From contig NZ_CP036266.1 in the NCBI RefSeq assembly GCF_007744075.1, positions 6,561,248-6,625,247 on the forward strand: DNA of 64,000 nt. The letters are read 5' to 3'. The translations under genes were made by a program, and so were the position numbers. How positions within the stretch are numbered: the stretch's first letter is position 1; each line of letters opens with the position of its first letter. The DNA comes from Gimesia chilikensis. GTDB taxonomy: Bacteria; Planctomycetota; Planctomycetia; Planctomycetales; Planctomycetaceae. Positions 1 to 7,149 of the stretch are shown piece after piece. Below the pieces are notes generated by a model. The model saw only the letters and a list, made by a program, of their open reading frames with translations. It did no database searches and had not been told where the DNA came from.

Positions 1-157
1 TGCGGGTCCGCATCTGGCCGGTGAGTGAGACCGGCAGTTTGGGGGTGATGTCGGTCGACGTGGCGCCCACATAGAGTTGGGCGGCGTCTACAGGGGAGGT
101 TGCGAACAGGCAGAGCAGTGTCAGGCAGGCGAAACGGACAAGCGGGCGTGAGTACAT
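1..157 (-). CDS. Secreted protein, N-terminal fragment (ceramidase-like start)
   Basis: Only the first 52 codons lie in the window; the gene runs off the left edge. The ATG is at 157. Residues 1 to about 22 form a signal peptide (basic start, then a hydrophobic run ending near VDAA). The mature part begins LYVGATSTDITPKLPVSL and continues to a Gly-Gln. A 'VGa-x-x-DITP-x-x-PV-x-L-x-G' opening is typical of neutral/alkaline ceramidase-type proteins and of related planctomycete exported proteins. The family call rests on this short stretch only. It lies 28 bp downstream of the Dabb gene on the same strand, so the two may be co-transcribed. Confidence 0.55.
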   Translation of the reverse strand, partial: MYSRPLVRFACLTLLCLFATSPVDAAQLYVGATSTDITPKLPVSLTGQMRTR

Positions 158-185
158 GCGAAAACTCCTCAGAAGATGGCGGGAT

Positions 186-491
186 TTAGTGGGCGACGGT
201 GTCCAGAGATTCGAAGTCGGCTTCCTGAAAGTCTTCGACGGTGGTCAGCCAGTGTTCCTGAATAAAATCCTGGTGCGCCTGATGGTTGCTGTAGAAATCG
301 AACTCTTCCTGCGTAGCGAACTTCATACTGATGCCGAAGGTATGGTCGTTCTTGGGGCTGGTCTGGCGGCGGATGGTGAAATCTTTGACGCCGGGGATGG
401 CAGCCAGATCGGCGGCAGCGGCGAGGAAGGTCTGCTCAGCTGCAGAACCGGGGGCAGACTTGAGACGAAAGGTTACGGTATGTTCAATCAC
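186..491 (-). CDS. Dabb (stress-responsive alpha/beta-barrel) domain protein
   Basis: This is a single-domain protein of 101 residues. It begins MIEHTVTFRLK and has the Dabb layout: a first strand with a conserved His (IEHTVTFRLK), a helix, IPGVKDFTIRRQTSPK, then the F-D-F-Y-SNHQAHQDF helix and a C-terminal segment. Dabb proteins are small cytoplasmic ferredoxin-like dimers. Most have no known reaction, and some act as monooxygenases or cyclases. Length and motif order are normal for the family. It sits directly upstream of the partial secreted protein on the same strand. The substrate cannot be told from sequence. Confidence 0.85.
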   Translation of the reverse strand: MIEHTVTFRLKSAPGSAAEQTFLAAAADLAAIPGVKDFTIRRQTSPKNDHTFGISMKFATQEEFDFYSNHQAHQDFIQEHWLTTVEDFQEADFESLDTVAH

Positions 492-692
492 GGATGATCC
501 TTCAACTTGATAGCATTACTGACTCGACTTGAATGCGGTCCCGACCTCGGGAAGCCGCTCGTTCCATGTTAAGCAAGCACGCTGGAATTTACCATCATCT
601 TTGTTCCGTCTGTACAAGCGAACCGAAAGCTGAGCAACCAGATTGATCGATCACCGGACAAGGAAATCAACAATTGGGAGAACATGCGCTGT

Positions 693-1562
693 TCAGGCGT
701 CGGCCAGTACGCGTCGAAGAGTAGCGTGACCGAGAGAGACGTGGCGGCGTTCGCCACTGTCGAGCAAAATCAGGCCCATCAACAGCGCCCAACCGAGAGC
801 GCGCTGAATCAGGTGAGGCTCTGCATCATAGATGTCGAGCAAGGCGGTTCTGCTGGCGGGGGTTTCCAGTAAGAGCCAGGTGCACGCCAGATCGGTCGCG
901 GGATCACCGGCTGATACGTCCCCCCAGTCGATCAGGCCGACCAGGGCACCATCGCGAACAATCACGTTGCGGGGATGCAAGTCGCCGTGAATCCAGACCA
1001 TCTGGTCAGCGGGGGGCGTCTCACAACAGGCGCGCCAGATGTCAGTCAGTCGCGTGACATCGACGTCGGTACGTTCGCGTTGCCGATGCAGCCGTTCTTC
1101 AACGCCCTGACTGCGTGACTGCAGGGGAACGCCGCGATAGGGATTCTGCGGTGCCCCGTCTTCCGCCGGCTGATGCAGTGTAGAAAGGGTTTCCGCTAAC
1201 AGGCGGACGTCTGCGTCAGGGAAGTTGTGTTTCTCAGAGGTTTGCCCGGGAACCCAGTTCACGACACTCCAGGTCCAGGGAAAACTGGGGCCGGAGGAGC
1301 CGATGTGAATGTGGAGAGGCAATTCCAGGGAGAGCCGCTCCGCAATTTTTGGCAGCCAGCGCTGTTCGTTTTGCAGAAATTGAACCGCGGCGGCGCGGCG
1401 GGGCAAGCGGACCGCGTGATGTTCGCCGATGCGAAAGATGAAATTGTCCCAGCCTTCATCGACCAGAAACAGAGGCTGATTCGCCAATACTGGGTAATCA
1501 ACCAGCAACAGCTGGCGGACCAGGGGCAGGTCGACCTGGATTTCAGCCTGGGGGTGGTTCAA
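693..1562 (-). CDS. Aminoglycoside phosphotransferase (APH) family kinase
   Basis: A 289-residue protein kinase-like enzyme of the APH superfamily. Visible motifs are the N-lobe VDEGWDNFIFRIG (nucleotide loop), a basic VRLPRR strand, the catalytic loop WIHGDLHPRNVIV (Asp base and Asn) at about 190-202, and the metal-binding GLIDWGDVSAGDPATDLA. These give a complete set of catalytic residues for ATP-dependent phosphotransfer. APH-fold enzymes range from antibiotic resistance kinases to sugar, choline and macrolide kinases; the substrate here is unknown. It is divergent from the MarR gene, with 284 bp between the two starts. Whether the two genes are linked in function is open. Confidence 0.88.
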   Translation of the reverse strand: MNHPQAEIQVDLPLVRQLLLVDYPVLANQPLFLVDEGWDNFIFRIGEHHAVRLPRRAAAVQFLQNEQRWLPKIAERLSLELPLHIHIGSSGPSFPWTWSVVNWVPGQTSEKHNFPDADVRLLAETLSTLHQPAEDGAPQNPYRGVPLQSRSQGVEERLHRQRERTDVDVTRLTDIWRACCETPPADQMVWIHGDLHPRNVIVRDGALVGLIDWGDVSAGDPATDLACTWLLLETPASRTALLDIYDAEPHLIQRALGWALLMGLILLDSGERRHVSLGHATLRRVLADA

Positions 1563-1762
1563 GTGGATTTCCTCAGTTACATATTCGGATCATTAATTTT
1601 CATAATAGGACAGTTTGATTGAACTTAAGCAGATTGCGTTCCAATCAGGACTAAAATCAGACTTTTAGACCGAACAGTCCACAAACGTACCATTAGCCGA
1701 ACGGGTGTGAACCCCAGTCTGTCACCAACCAGTCATTTACCTCCTTGTATCTTTACCTGGAG

Positions 1763-1781
1763 ATACTTGACCTGAAAGTAT
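1763..1781. promoter_or_regulatory. Candidate MarR operator (inverted repeat)
   Basis: A perfect 6-bp inverted repeat, ATACTT-N7-AAGTAT, overlaps the -35 box of the promoter in front of the MarR gene. Half-sites 13 bp apart and placement on the promoter fit autorepression, the usual MarR mode. Binding is inferred from position and symmetry only. Confidence 0.45.
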
Positions 1782-1795
1782 AACTGATCTATGCT
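1767..1795 (+). promoter_or_regulatory. Sigma-70-type promoter of the MarR-VOC operon
   Basis: TTGACC (1767-1772), a 17-bp spacer and TATGCT (1790-1795) form a plausible promoter. Transcription would start near 1802, about 45 nt before the ATG at 1847. The inverted repeat at 1763-1781 overlaps its -35 box. Confidence 0.5.
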
Positions 1796-1846
1796 TGTCG
1801 TACGATAAATTCATTCCTCTTGCGAGCGCGGAGTCATCATAAATTT

Positions 1847-2338
1847 ATGGCACAGGATTTGATTGACGTCTTAATCAGGCAATGGAAAACGGAACGCCCG
1901 GACCTCAATGTCGAACCCATGGGGGTTGTCGGTCGGGTTTTACGACTGGCGACACGGCTGGAGCGACGGGTAAGTGAAACACTGAAGCCGTACGGTCTGA
2001 CCGTGGGGGGCTTTGACATTCTGGCCACGCTCCGCAGAACGGGAAATCCGCAGGGTCTGACGCCTACGGAACTGATGGAGGCGGTGATGCTCTCCTCGGG
2101 AGCGATGACGAACCGGATTGACCGACTGGAGGAACAGGGGCTCGTCGAACGTCGGCCTTCCCCCAATGACCGCCGTTCGCTGCAGGTACTGCTGACTGCA
2201 GAGGGGCGCAAAGTGGTCGATGAAGCGGTCGCGGATCGACTGGATGAAGCGGAAGATGCGTTGTGCGTGCTCAAGGCAGAGGAGCGGGACCAACTGGCAG
2301 ATCTGTTGCGCGCGATGCTGCAGGGTCTGAATGATTAA
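1847..2338 (+). CDS. MarR family transcriptional regulator
   Basis: A 163-residue winged-helix regulator. The core runs from VGRVLRLATRLERRVSETL through the helix-turn-helix (LTPTELMEAVMLSSGAMTNRID) to the wing (GLVERRPSPNDRRSLQVLLT) and a C-terminal dimerisation helix (AEERDQLADLLRAML). The D-R-R wing signature is typical of MarR. I chose the ATG at 1847, 14 bp after a GGAG; an upstream TTG at 1820 would add nine residues that look non-coding. The VOC gene follows 24 bp downstream, so the two form one operon. MarR proteins usually sense small phenolic or oxidising ligands; the ligand here is unknown. Confidence 0.92.
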   Translation: MAQDLIDVLIRQWKTERPDLNVEPMGVVGRVLRLATRLERRVSETLKPYGLTVGGFDILATLRRTGNPQGLTPTELMEAVMLSSGAMTNRIDRLEEQGLVERRPSPNDRRSLQVLLTAEGRKVVDEAVADRLDEAEDALCVLKAEERDQLADLLRAMLQGLND

Positions 2339-2362
2339 TATCTCTTTCAAGGGAGAACCGAT

Positions 2363-2833
2363 ATGCAATCGTGTGAGAAACGATTAGGCGAACTGGTCCT
2401 GCGAACCGAAAACCGGGAAGCATTGGTTGCCTTTTACCAAGACGTCATTGGACTGGAACTGTTTGCCAACTTTGAAGGAGGGACCTTCCTGAAAGTCGCG
2501 GACGACTTCGACGGGCATCCCCAACTGCTGGCGATCTTTGATCAGACCTGGGAGTTCAGCGGACCGCAGGAGATTGAAGTCGGCATGGCCCGGGCCCGGA
2601 CAGGGACGCTGCATCACTTCGCTTTCGCGATGGAACTGGAAGTATTCGAAAGCGAGAAAGCGCGGCTGGAAGCGCTGGAGATCGAGATGATGCTGACGGA
2701 TCATCGCCAGTTCGGCTGGCACTCGATCTATCTCTTCGATCCGGACGGGAACTCGGTGGAGCTGGTCTGCTATGATGAAGCAATCCTGGACGCTGCTGCG
2801 AACCAGCGGGTGCGGGAGAGTGTCGAGGGGTAA
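2363..2833 (+). CDS. VOC (glyoxalase/dioxygenase fold) family protein
   Basis: A 156-residue protein with two beta-alpha-beta-beta-beta modules. The opening LGELVLRTENREALVAFYQDVIGLELF is the classic first VOC module. LHHFAFAM carries the expected metal-ligand His, and the end YLFDPDGNSVELVCYD carries the Glu ligand. This pattern fits a metal-dependent lyase, dioxygenase or thiol transferase. The ATG at 2363 is preceded by AAGGGAGAA. It follows the MarR gene by 24 bp and is the likely regulated gene. The reaction cannot be fixed from the sequence. Confidence 0.88.
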   Translation: MQSCEKRLGELVLRTENREALVAFYQDVIGLELFANFEGGTFLKVADDFDGHPQLLAIFDQTWEFSGPQEIEVGMARARTGTLHHFAFAMELEVFESEKARLEALEIEMMLTDHRQFGWHSIYLFDPDGNSVELVCYDEAILDAAANQRVRESVEG

Positions 2834-2842
2834 AGACCTTGC

Positions 2843-3052
2843 GTTTTTTTTGCTACCACGAAAGTGATAGGAAGCTGTGGTCGCGGGAACGAATTCTGGT
2901 ACGATTGTCTGGCTCATGTTTTAAGAGAAACAGGTGACTCTGTTTTCGATTGAACGAGTTAGCTGCAACTTCCTGCTCGCTGCGCTCGGCCCGAATTTCA
3001 TTCGGGCTCACCCGTTTTTTTGCTACCACGAAAGACGCGAAAAGCACGAAAG
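2843..3052 (+). repeat. Dispersed repeat, copy A (full length)
   Basis: This copy is about 210 bp long. It starts with a T-run and CTACCACGAAAG, continues through a roughly 120-bp middle shared with copy B at 4139-4353 (GGTCGCGGGAACGAATTCTG and neighbouring sequence), then has CTCGCTGCGCTCG, a perfect hairpin GCCCGAAT-N3-ATTCGGGC (2989-3007), a T-run (3015-3021) and a second CTACCACGAAAGACGCGAAA block. The stem followed by a T-run looks terminator-like and sits just after the VOC gene. It encodes no protein that I can support and shows no transposase. Confidence 0.8.
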
Positions 3053-3113
3053 TGATGCTACTCGGAACTGTACTTGAAACAGTAACGCACATTGCTTACT
3101 GGAGGAAGACTCT

Positions 3114-3728
3114 GTGAAGATTCCTTTGCTGGACGATGGGCGGGTCGATATTAAGACACTACGGGATCAGGTTGACTGGAACAATCTTTCTGCATTTGAG
3201 TCAATGCTAGTTACTTTACTTGACTACAATTGGGAAAGACTTTACGGAGAAATCAAAGAACATCCTGAACTTGCTAATCTGGCATGGGAAGATGACAGAA
3301 CTCTTTTGGGAATTGCCGCTCATGATGGTCAATTTGAAATAGTAAAACTTTTAGTGGAGTCAGGTGCAGACATAAACCACTTGTGTAGATGTTATACCCC
3401 TATTTATGGTGCCGTATGTAGTGGAAATCCTGAAATCGTACGCTACCTGATTCAAAGAGGAGTAACAAAAAGTCTTAACTATAAATGCGAGTGGAAAGAG
3501 AATACACCACTACAAAGAGCCGCCTACGAAGGATTAATAGAAATAGCGAGACTTCTGATAGAAGCAGGCGCTGATATCAATTCTATCAATAGTAAAGGAA
3601 GAACTCCGCTTGACCTGGCGGCCCTGAGAAGGCGTATAGAGGTTGTGCTACTTCTCGTTCAACACCATGCGAGACATCAACAGCCTGAAACTACAGAATA
3701 TATTGAAGAACTCAGGCTTGATGAATGA
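3114..3728 (+). CDS. Ankyrin-repeat protein
   Basis: A 204-residue protein with a GTG start at 3114, 6 bp after GGAGGAA. Residues about 60-185 hold ankyrin repeats: RTLLGIAAHDGQFEIVKLLV followed by ESGADIN, then TPIYGAVCSGNPEIVRYLI, NTPLQRAAYEGLIEIARLLI followed by EAGADIN, and RTPLDLAALRRRIEVVLLLV. Residues 1-55 carry no recognisable domain, and there is no signal peptide. Ankyrin stacks bind other proteins and are known as immunity proteins in some polymorphic-toxin loci. The gene is clearly richer in A+T and uses more A/T-ending codons than its neighbours, a sign of recent acquisition. Copies of the dispersed repeat flank it on both sides. Confidence 0.88.
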   Translation: MKIPLLDDGRVDIKTLRDQVDWNNLSAFESMLVTLLDYNWERLYGEIKEHPELANLAWEDDRTLLGIAAHDGQFEIVKLLVESGADINHLCRCYTPIYGAVCSGNPEIVRYLIQRGVTKSLNYKCEWKENTPLQRAAYEGLIEIARLLIEAGADINSINSKGRTPLDLAALRRRIEVVLLLVQHHARHQQPETTEYIEELRLDE

Positions 3729-3734
3729 AAAGTA

Positions 3735-3763
3735 CTACCACGAAAGACGCGAAAAGCACGAAA
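3735..3763 (+). repeat. Dispersed repeat, copy C (short block only)
   Basis: CTACCACGAAAGACGCGAAA plus AGCACGAAA is identical to the 3' block of copy A. It begins 6 bp after the ankyrin stop codon. The hairpin part is missing. Confidence 0.75.
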
Positions 3764-3814
3764 TTTTCTGAAAAGATTGCGTGGTTCAATTCTTAATTTC
3801 AGGCGGAATCTCTC

Positions 3815-4138
3815 ATGTATCAAGCAGACGTTGAAATTTATGCGGATACTTCGAACTATGCTGTGATGCGGCATCCGGGGCGGGAAAATCCTGGTTCACT
3901 GATCCAGGGGGATTCACTGTCGATTCTGTGCCATGCGGCTGATGCGGTGCGGCGGGAACTGGATCGGGGCGATCTCGAAGAAGCACTCGGTGAACTGGAA
4001 TATCTCAGAGAGCTGTTGTGGGGCAGGCTGGAACATTTCCAGGCCGTGCTGGAGGACCATGACCTCGCGCTGCCAATGGGAAAGAGACTGGAACCAGATC
4101 CGCCGCTGGAAGAATATGAGGATGATGACGCTGAGTGA
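3815..4138 (+). CDS. Small conserved protein, DUF6959-like
   Basis: A 107-residue acidic cytoplasmic protein. The N-terminal part VEIYADTSNYAVMRHPGR followed by PGSLIQGDSLSIL matches my memory of the DUF6959 pattern (N-Y-A-V-x-x-x-P-G-R ... P-G-x-x-I-Q-G-D-S-L). Residues 45-75 form a helix with alternating charge (RRELDRGDLEEALGELEYLR), and the tail is Glu/Asp rich. Small proteins of this kind often lie among SUKH-type and other immunity-like genes. The start at 3815 follows GGCGGAA by 8 bp. It stands between dispersed-repeat copies C and B. Function is unknown and the family call is from memory. Confidence 0.65.
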   Translation: MYQADVEIYADTSNYAVMRHPGRENPGSLIQGDSLSILCHAADAVRRELDRGDLEEALGELEYLRELLWGRLEHFQAVLEDHDLALPMGKRLEPDPPLEEYEDDDAE

Positions 4139-4353
4139 TGTTTTTGCTACCACGAAAAGCACGAAAGTGGCAGGAAGCGGTGGTCGCGGGAACGAATTCT
4201 GGTACGATTGACTGGCTCACGCTTTGAGAGAAACAGGTGACTCTGCTTTCAATTGAACGAGTGAACTGCGACTTCCTGCTCGCTGCGCTCGGCCCGAATT
4301 GCATTCGGGCTCACCATTTTTTTGCTACCACGAAAAGCACGAAAGACACGAAA
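4139..4353 (+). repeat. Dispersed repeat, copy B (full length)
   Basis: About 215 bp closely match copy A in the same order: T-run, CTACCACGAAAAGCACGAAAG, the shared middle, CTCGCTGCGCTCG, the hairpin GCCCGAAT-N3-ATTCGGGC (4292-4310), a T-run (4317-4323) and CTACCACGAAAAGCACGAAA. It starts right at the stop codon of the DUF6959-like gene. The copies differ by scattered substitutions, so they are not a very recent duplication. Confidence 0.8.
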
Positions 4354-4417
4354 TTTCAGGATACTGTAAGTAACTTTGGTAGTCGGCGATCTGTTTCTAT
4401 CGGTGTAAGGGCTGTAT

Positions 4418-5563
4418 CTAAAAATACCAGCCTACGGTTCCGTGGCCGATGTCGATGACTTCTCCTTCAATAATTTGAAATCCCAGACCGTGTTCGTTGT
4501 CCCAGCCGGCACTACAGTCGAAGCCGATGACGACGGATCCCGCTTCGATTTTTCGCGAAATATGGATCTGCCGGAATCTAATCAGTGAGAGCCAGCCGGT
4601 CGGTTCCCGGAGAATTGCTTCGAGTTTCGGGAGATCTCCTTCCAGTTCTTCCTGGAGGAATTCCCACCAGTCGGAATCAATCACATATGTTTTGACCGCA
4701 TTGACGAGGCGCTTCAGAATTCTTTTTTCGTCTGAGAGCAGATATTTCAAAGCCTTTTCCTGCGCTGCCGTGGGCGGGGTATTGTCGGGAGAAGCAAACG
4801 TGATTTTGATGGGATAGTGAAACGAGGCGGGAACTTTTGCCAGTGGTGCAAATTCCTGATCATCAGCCTGATTGGAACTGGAATAGACGAAATGAGTGAC
4901 GAGTCTCTCATTCCAGCCACATCGGCTCAGGTTTTTGAAAAGCACTGCTTCCCCCTCCCATTGATTCTCGTTGTTGAACAAAAGCGTTCCCAACAGGGGA
5001 TGCTCAAACTGACTAACCAGTGGATGATCCGCAGTGCCAGCCGGCTGTGTCTCCTCTTCGAGATAATTGAACACGCATTCCGACCAGAAGGATTCCTCAA
5101 GCGCAGCTCGCGCATCGATGTTGCGAATCTCAGCAAGGAATTCATTCACTGCTGCTTCCGTGCGACTGCTTTTGAGAAACCTGGCAAAGGCGATCAGAGA
5201 TGCAGCCAGTTCCCTGACGTTTTTATTGAGATAAAGCAACCGCTCGAAATCTCCAGACAAGACCCAGACCGTCCCTTGCTCGCTTTCGTTGAGCAGGACC
5301 GGCATTGAATAACCGTCTTCTCCGATGATACGGTAGTGATGAAACTGTTCGTCAAAGCCTTCTCCCTCTTCAGACTCATCCAGATGATCCAGCTCACCGG
5401 TTTCCAGCCGTTCGAAAGAGAACTCCGGGTACAGGGAAGTGGGTAAGCCCGCCTGGATCAGAAAGTCTTTGTCCGCCTGATCCAGGTTCAAGATCTGAAC
5501 TGATTCAGCAAGTACACTGGAAAGCGATCCGTTCCAGATTTTTTTGAATTCGGCGGGGGTCAT
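4418..5563 (-). CDS. SUKH-like plus DUF6985-like fusion protein (possible immunity protein)
   Basis: A 381-residue soluble protein. Residues about 1-155 resemble the SUKH-4/SMI1-KNR4 fold: an N-terminal helix with W, LIQAGLPTSLYPEFSF, a strand containing YRIIGEDGYSMPVLL, TVWVLSGDFERLLYLNKNV, and a helix LAASLIAFARFL. Residues about 180-381 resemble DUF6985: HPLLGTLLF, a W-x-G-x-A segment, a long helical part, then the end FDCSAGWDNEHGLGFQIIEG. Both families are often found as immunity proteins next to polymorphic toxins, but no toxin gene is visible here. The start is supported by AGGAA upstream. It is convergent to the ankyrin and DUF6959-like genes. The domain calls come from pattern memory. 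Confidence 0.65.
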   Translation of the reverse strand: MTPAEFKKIWNGSLSSVLAESVQILNLDQADKDFLIQAGLPTSLYPEFSFERLETGELDHLDESEEGEGFDEQFHHYRIIGEDGYSMPVLLNESEQGTVWVLSGDFERLLYLNKNVRELAASLIAFARFLKSSRTEAAVNEFLAEIRNIDARAALEESFWSECVFNYLEEETQPAGTADHPLVSQFEHPLLGTLLFNNENQWEGEAVLFKNLSRCGWNERLVTHFVYSSSNQADDQEFAPLAKVPASFHYPIKITFASPDNTPPTAAQEKALKYLLSDEKRILKRLVNAVKTYVIDSDWWEFLQEELEGDLPKLEAILREPTGWLSLIRFRQIHISRKIEAGSVVIGFDCSAGWDNEHGLGFQIIEGEVIDIGHGTVGWYF

Positions 5564-5719
5564 GTTCGTTCCTGAATTATTTTAACTGGCTGAAGTTCAG
5601 TGCCTGCTGTGATCGAACTGTTCTTAACAGAAAGCAAACCTGATTACCAGTTTTGCTCGTGGAGGCAGAATAATTCTGCATACTTTATTGTGCCTGATGG
5701 CAGTTGCCGTCCGGGATCA

Positions 5720-5786
5720 TAGCGGCAATTGCATTCGGGCTCACCCATTTTTTTACTACCACGAAAGATGCGAAAAGCACGAAAAA
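5720..5786 (+). repeat. Dispersed repeat, copy D (degenerate)
   Basis: It contains GCATTCGGGCTCACCCA, a T-run and ACTACCACGAAAGATGCGAA. The left arm of the hairpin has decayed (GGCAATT instead of GCCCGAAT), so only the right arm and the 3' block remain. Confidence 0.65.
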
Positions 5787-5827
5787 TTCAGGTGGCTGAG
5801 TGCTCATGGGAAACCACAGCACTCTTT

Positions 5828-6088
5828 TCAGTCACAGAGATCGATCAGTCTGGTGCCTGGTAATATTTCGGATTCCGGGTGGCGTGTGATGATGGTGAGC
5901 AGGGTGGCCTGAACCTCGGATCGGGAGGGGGGTTCGGCGGGGGGCTGGGATTGCTGTGCAGCGAGTGTGGTCAAGATGTTATTGACCAGGTTCTGGACAG
6001 TGACGGCGTCCTGTTGCACCAGCGTTTCTTCTTCGATGCCGAAGTGGTCGGCGACCTCCATATAGATTTCCAGCAGATCCATGCCCAT
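5828..6088 (-). CDS. Acyl-carrier-like protein lacking the phosphopantetheine serine
   Basis: An 86-residue protein that begins MGMDLLEIYMEVADHFGI. This matches the segment around the modified serine of acyl carrier proteins (D-S-L-E-x-x-x-x-x-E-x-x-F-G-I), but Leu stands where Ser should be and helix I is absent. Residues 27-42 (AVTVQNLVNNILTTL) match ACP helix III. After a Pro/Gln linker, RSEVQATLLTIITRHPESEILPGTRLIDLC resembles an ACP N-terminal half, as if the two halves were permuted. An in-frame TAA lies three codons before the ATG, so the short start is real. It cannot carry a 4'-phosphopantetheine arm at that position. It could be a decayed gene or a binding-only variant. Confidence 0.5.
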   Translation of the reverse strand: MGMDLLEIYMEVADHFGIEEETLVQQDAVTVQNLVNNILTTLAAQQSQPPAEPPSRSEVQATLLTIITRHPESEILPGTRLIDLCD

Positions 6089-6320
6089 ATCAACAGGTTA
6101 ACTGTTTTCATCTGCGGGGTTCAATGGCGGTCTGGTAAAATGCCTGAGTTACGGATGGCTCGATTTGTTTTCGGCGTTATTCGTTTTTTGCATTCGGAAC
6201 TGGAGCCATTGGAAATGGTGATGCCCGGTTGATCTTTACCAGGCGGGCGGACACGTGGGTTCGCATCCTGCGAATTCTGGTTGGATTTCTTTTCTTGAAA
6301 TCGGGCTGTTGCACTGTCGG

Positions 6321-6362
6321 TTTCCTGCTCGCTGCGCTCGGCCCGAATTTTATTCGGGCTCA
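6321..6362 (+). repeat. Dispersed repeat, copy E (hairpin part)
   Basis: TTCCTGCTCGCTGCGCTCG is followed by the perfect hairpin GCCCGAAT-TTT-ATTCGGGC (6341-6359) and CTCACC. The T-run and the CTACCACGAAAG block are missing. Confidence 0.7.
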
Positions 6363-6481
6363 CCCTGGTGCTGTGAGTGGAATAGCCCTCGCCGCTGATT
6401 TTGGGATCTGCGTCTTCCTTTTTCTCGGCGGCCAGCGCCTTGCCGCTCACGGTGGGTGAGTGTGATAGGGCATTGGACGAG

Positions 6482-6504
6482 CACAGTTGGACAAGCCAAC
6501 TGTG
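6482..6504. repeat. Perfect 9-bp inverted repeat
   Basis: CACAGTTGG (6482-6490), loop ACAAG, CCAACTGTG (6496-6504). No T-run follows, so it is not an obvious terminator. It may belong to the same class of mobile intergenic elements as copies A-E. Confidence 0.6.
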
Positions 6505-7063
6505 GCAGCCGGTGCTGTGATCTCCTGTTGCCTGCAGCAATCTCGGATTGTATCCGAGACCACCCGGCACGTTGTTCATTCAACACTGCGCGCGATCATT
6601 GCTTTTCACTGGTGTTGGATCAGCACTGGTTTTATTTTCTCTGTCCTCGCTGGTGCCGATGCGTAGGATTTCTCTTTGTACTATTTGCGGATCGCGTTGT
6701 CTGTGGTCGCGTCGCGTTTCTTAATTCGCACGGTTCATACCTAAGTCGTTTCAACCGGGGCTAATGCGCTGCGGCTCATTTTCTTTTCTGCTGTTGAAGT
6801 CCTGTAAACAAGAGTAACAGCATACCCTCGGCCGCGGTGGATACTTACATAGCTAACGTTGTCGACCTCTTGATCACGTAGAAAACTATTTAATAAACGC
6901 TACCGAGCGTCTTGCCGCTCAGGGGGGAATTGTTTATGGATGTCCATTGGAAGTTGTTTCGAGTGGAAGGTCGCCAGGCGGGCAGGCACGCAGGCTCTGC
7001 CCCTACATCCGGTTTTGATTGTGGGTCTGATTCTGTCGAAAGGCACCGGGAGGTCAAGACAGA

Positions 7064-7149
7064 ATTTTGTCCCGATGTGGCCGGATTTTGTCCTGGTGTG
7101 GCCTGGATTTTGTCCCTGTCTGACCGGAGTCTGTCCTGGTCTGCCCTGA
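7064..7149 (+). repeat. Four-unit imperfect tandem repeat, 21-22 bp period
   Basis: Units are 7064-7084, 7085-7106, 7107-7127 and 7128-7149. Each follows the pattern ATTTTGTCC-(C/T)-G/T-G-T-x-T-G-x-C-C-x-G; the first two are closest and the last is most changed (AGTCTGTCC). No known function. Confidence 0.7.

Noticed and set aside
1820-1846. Longer TTG start for the MarR gene
   Set aside because: The extra nine residues are not family-like and the ATG at 1847 has a usable GGAG.
6121-6579. A 152-codon minus-strand frame
   Set aside because: It reads through repeat copy E and has repeat-derived composition (segments such as NKIRAERSEQE), with no domain or ribosome site.
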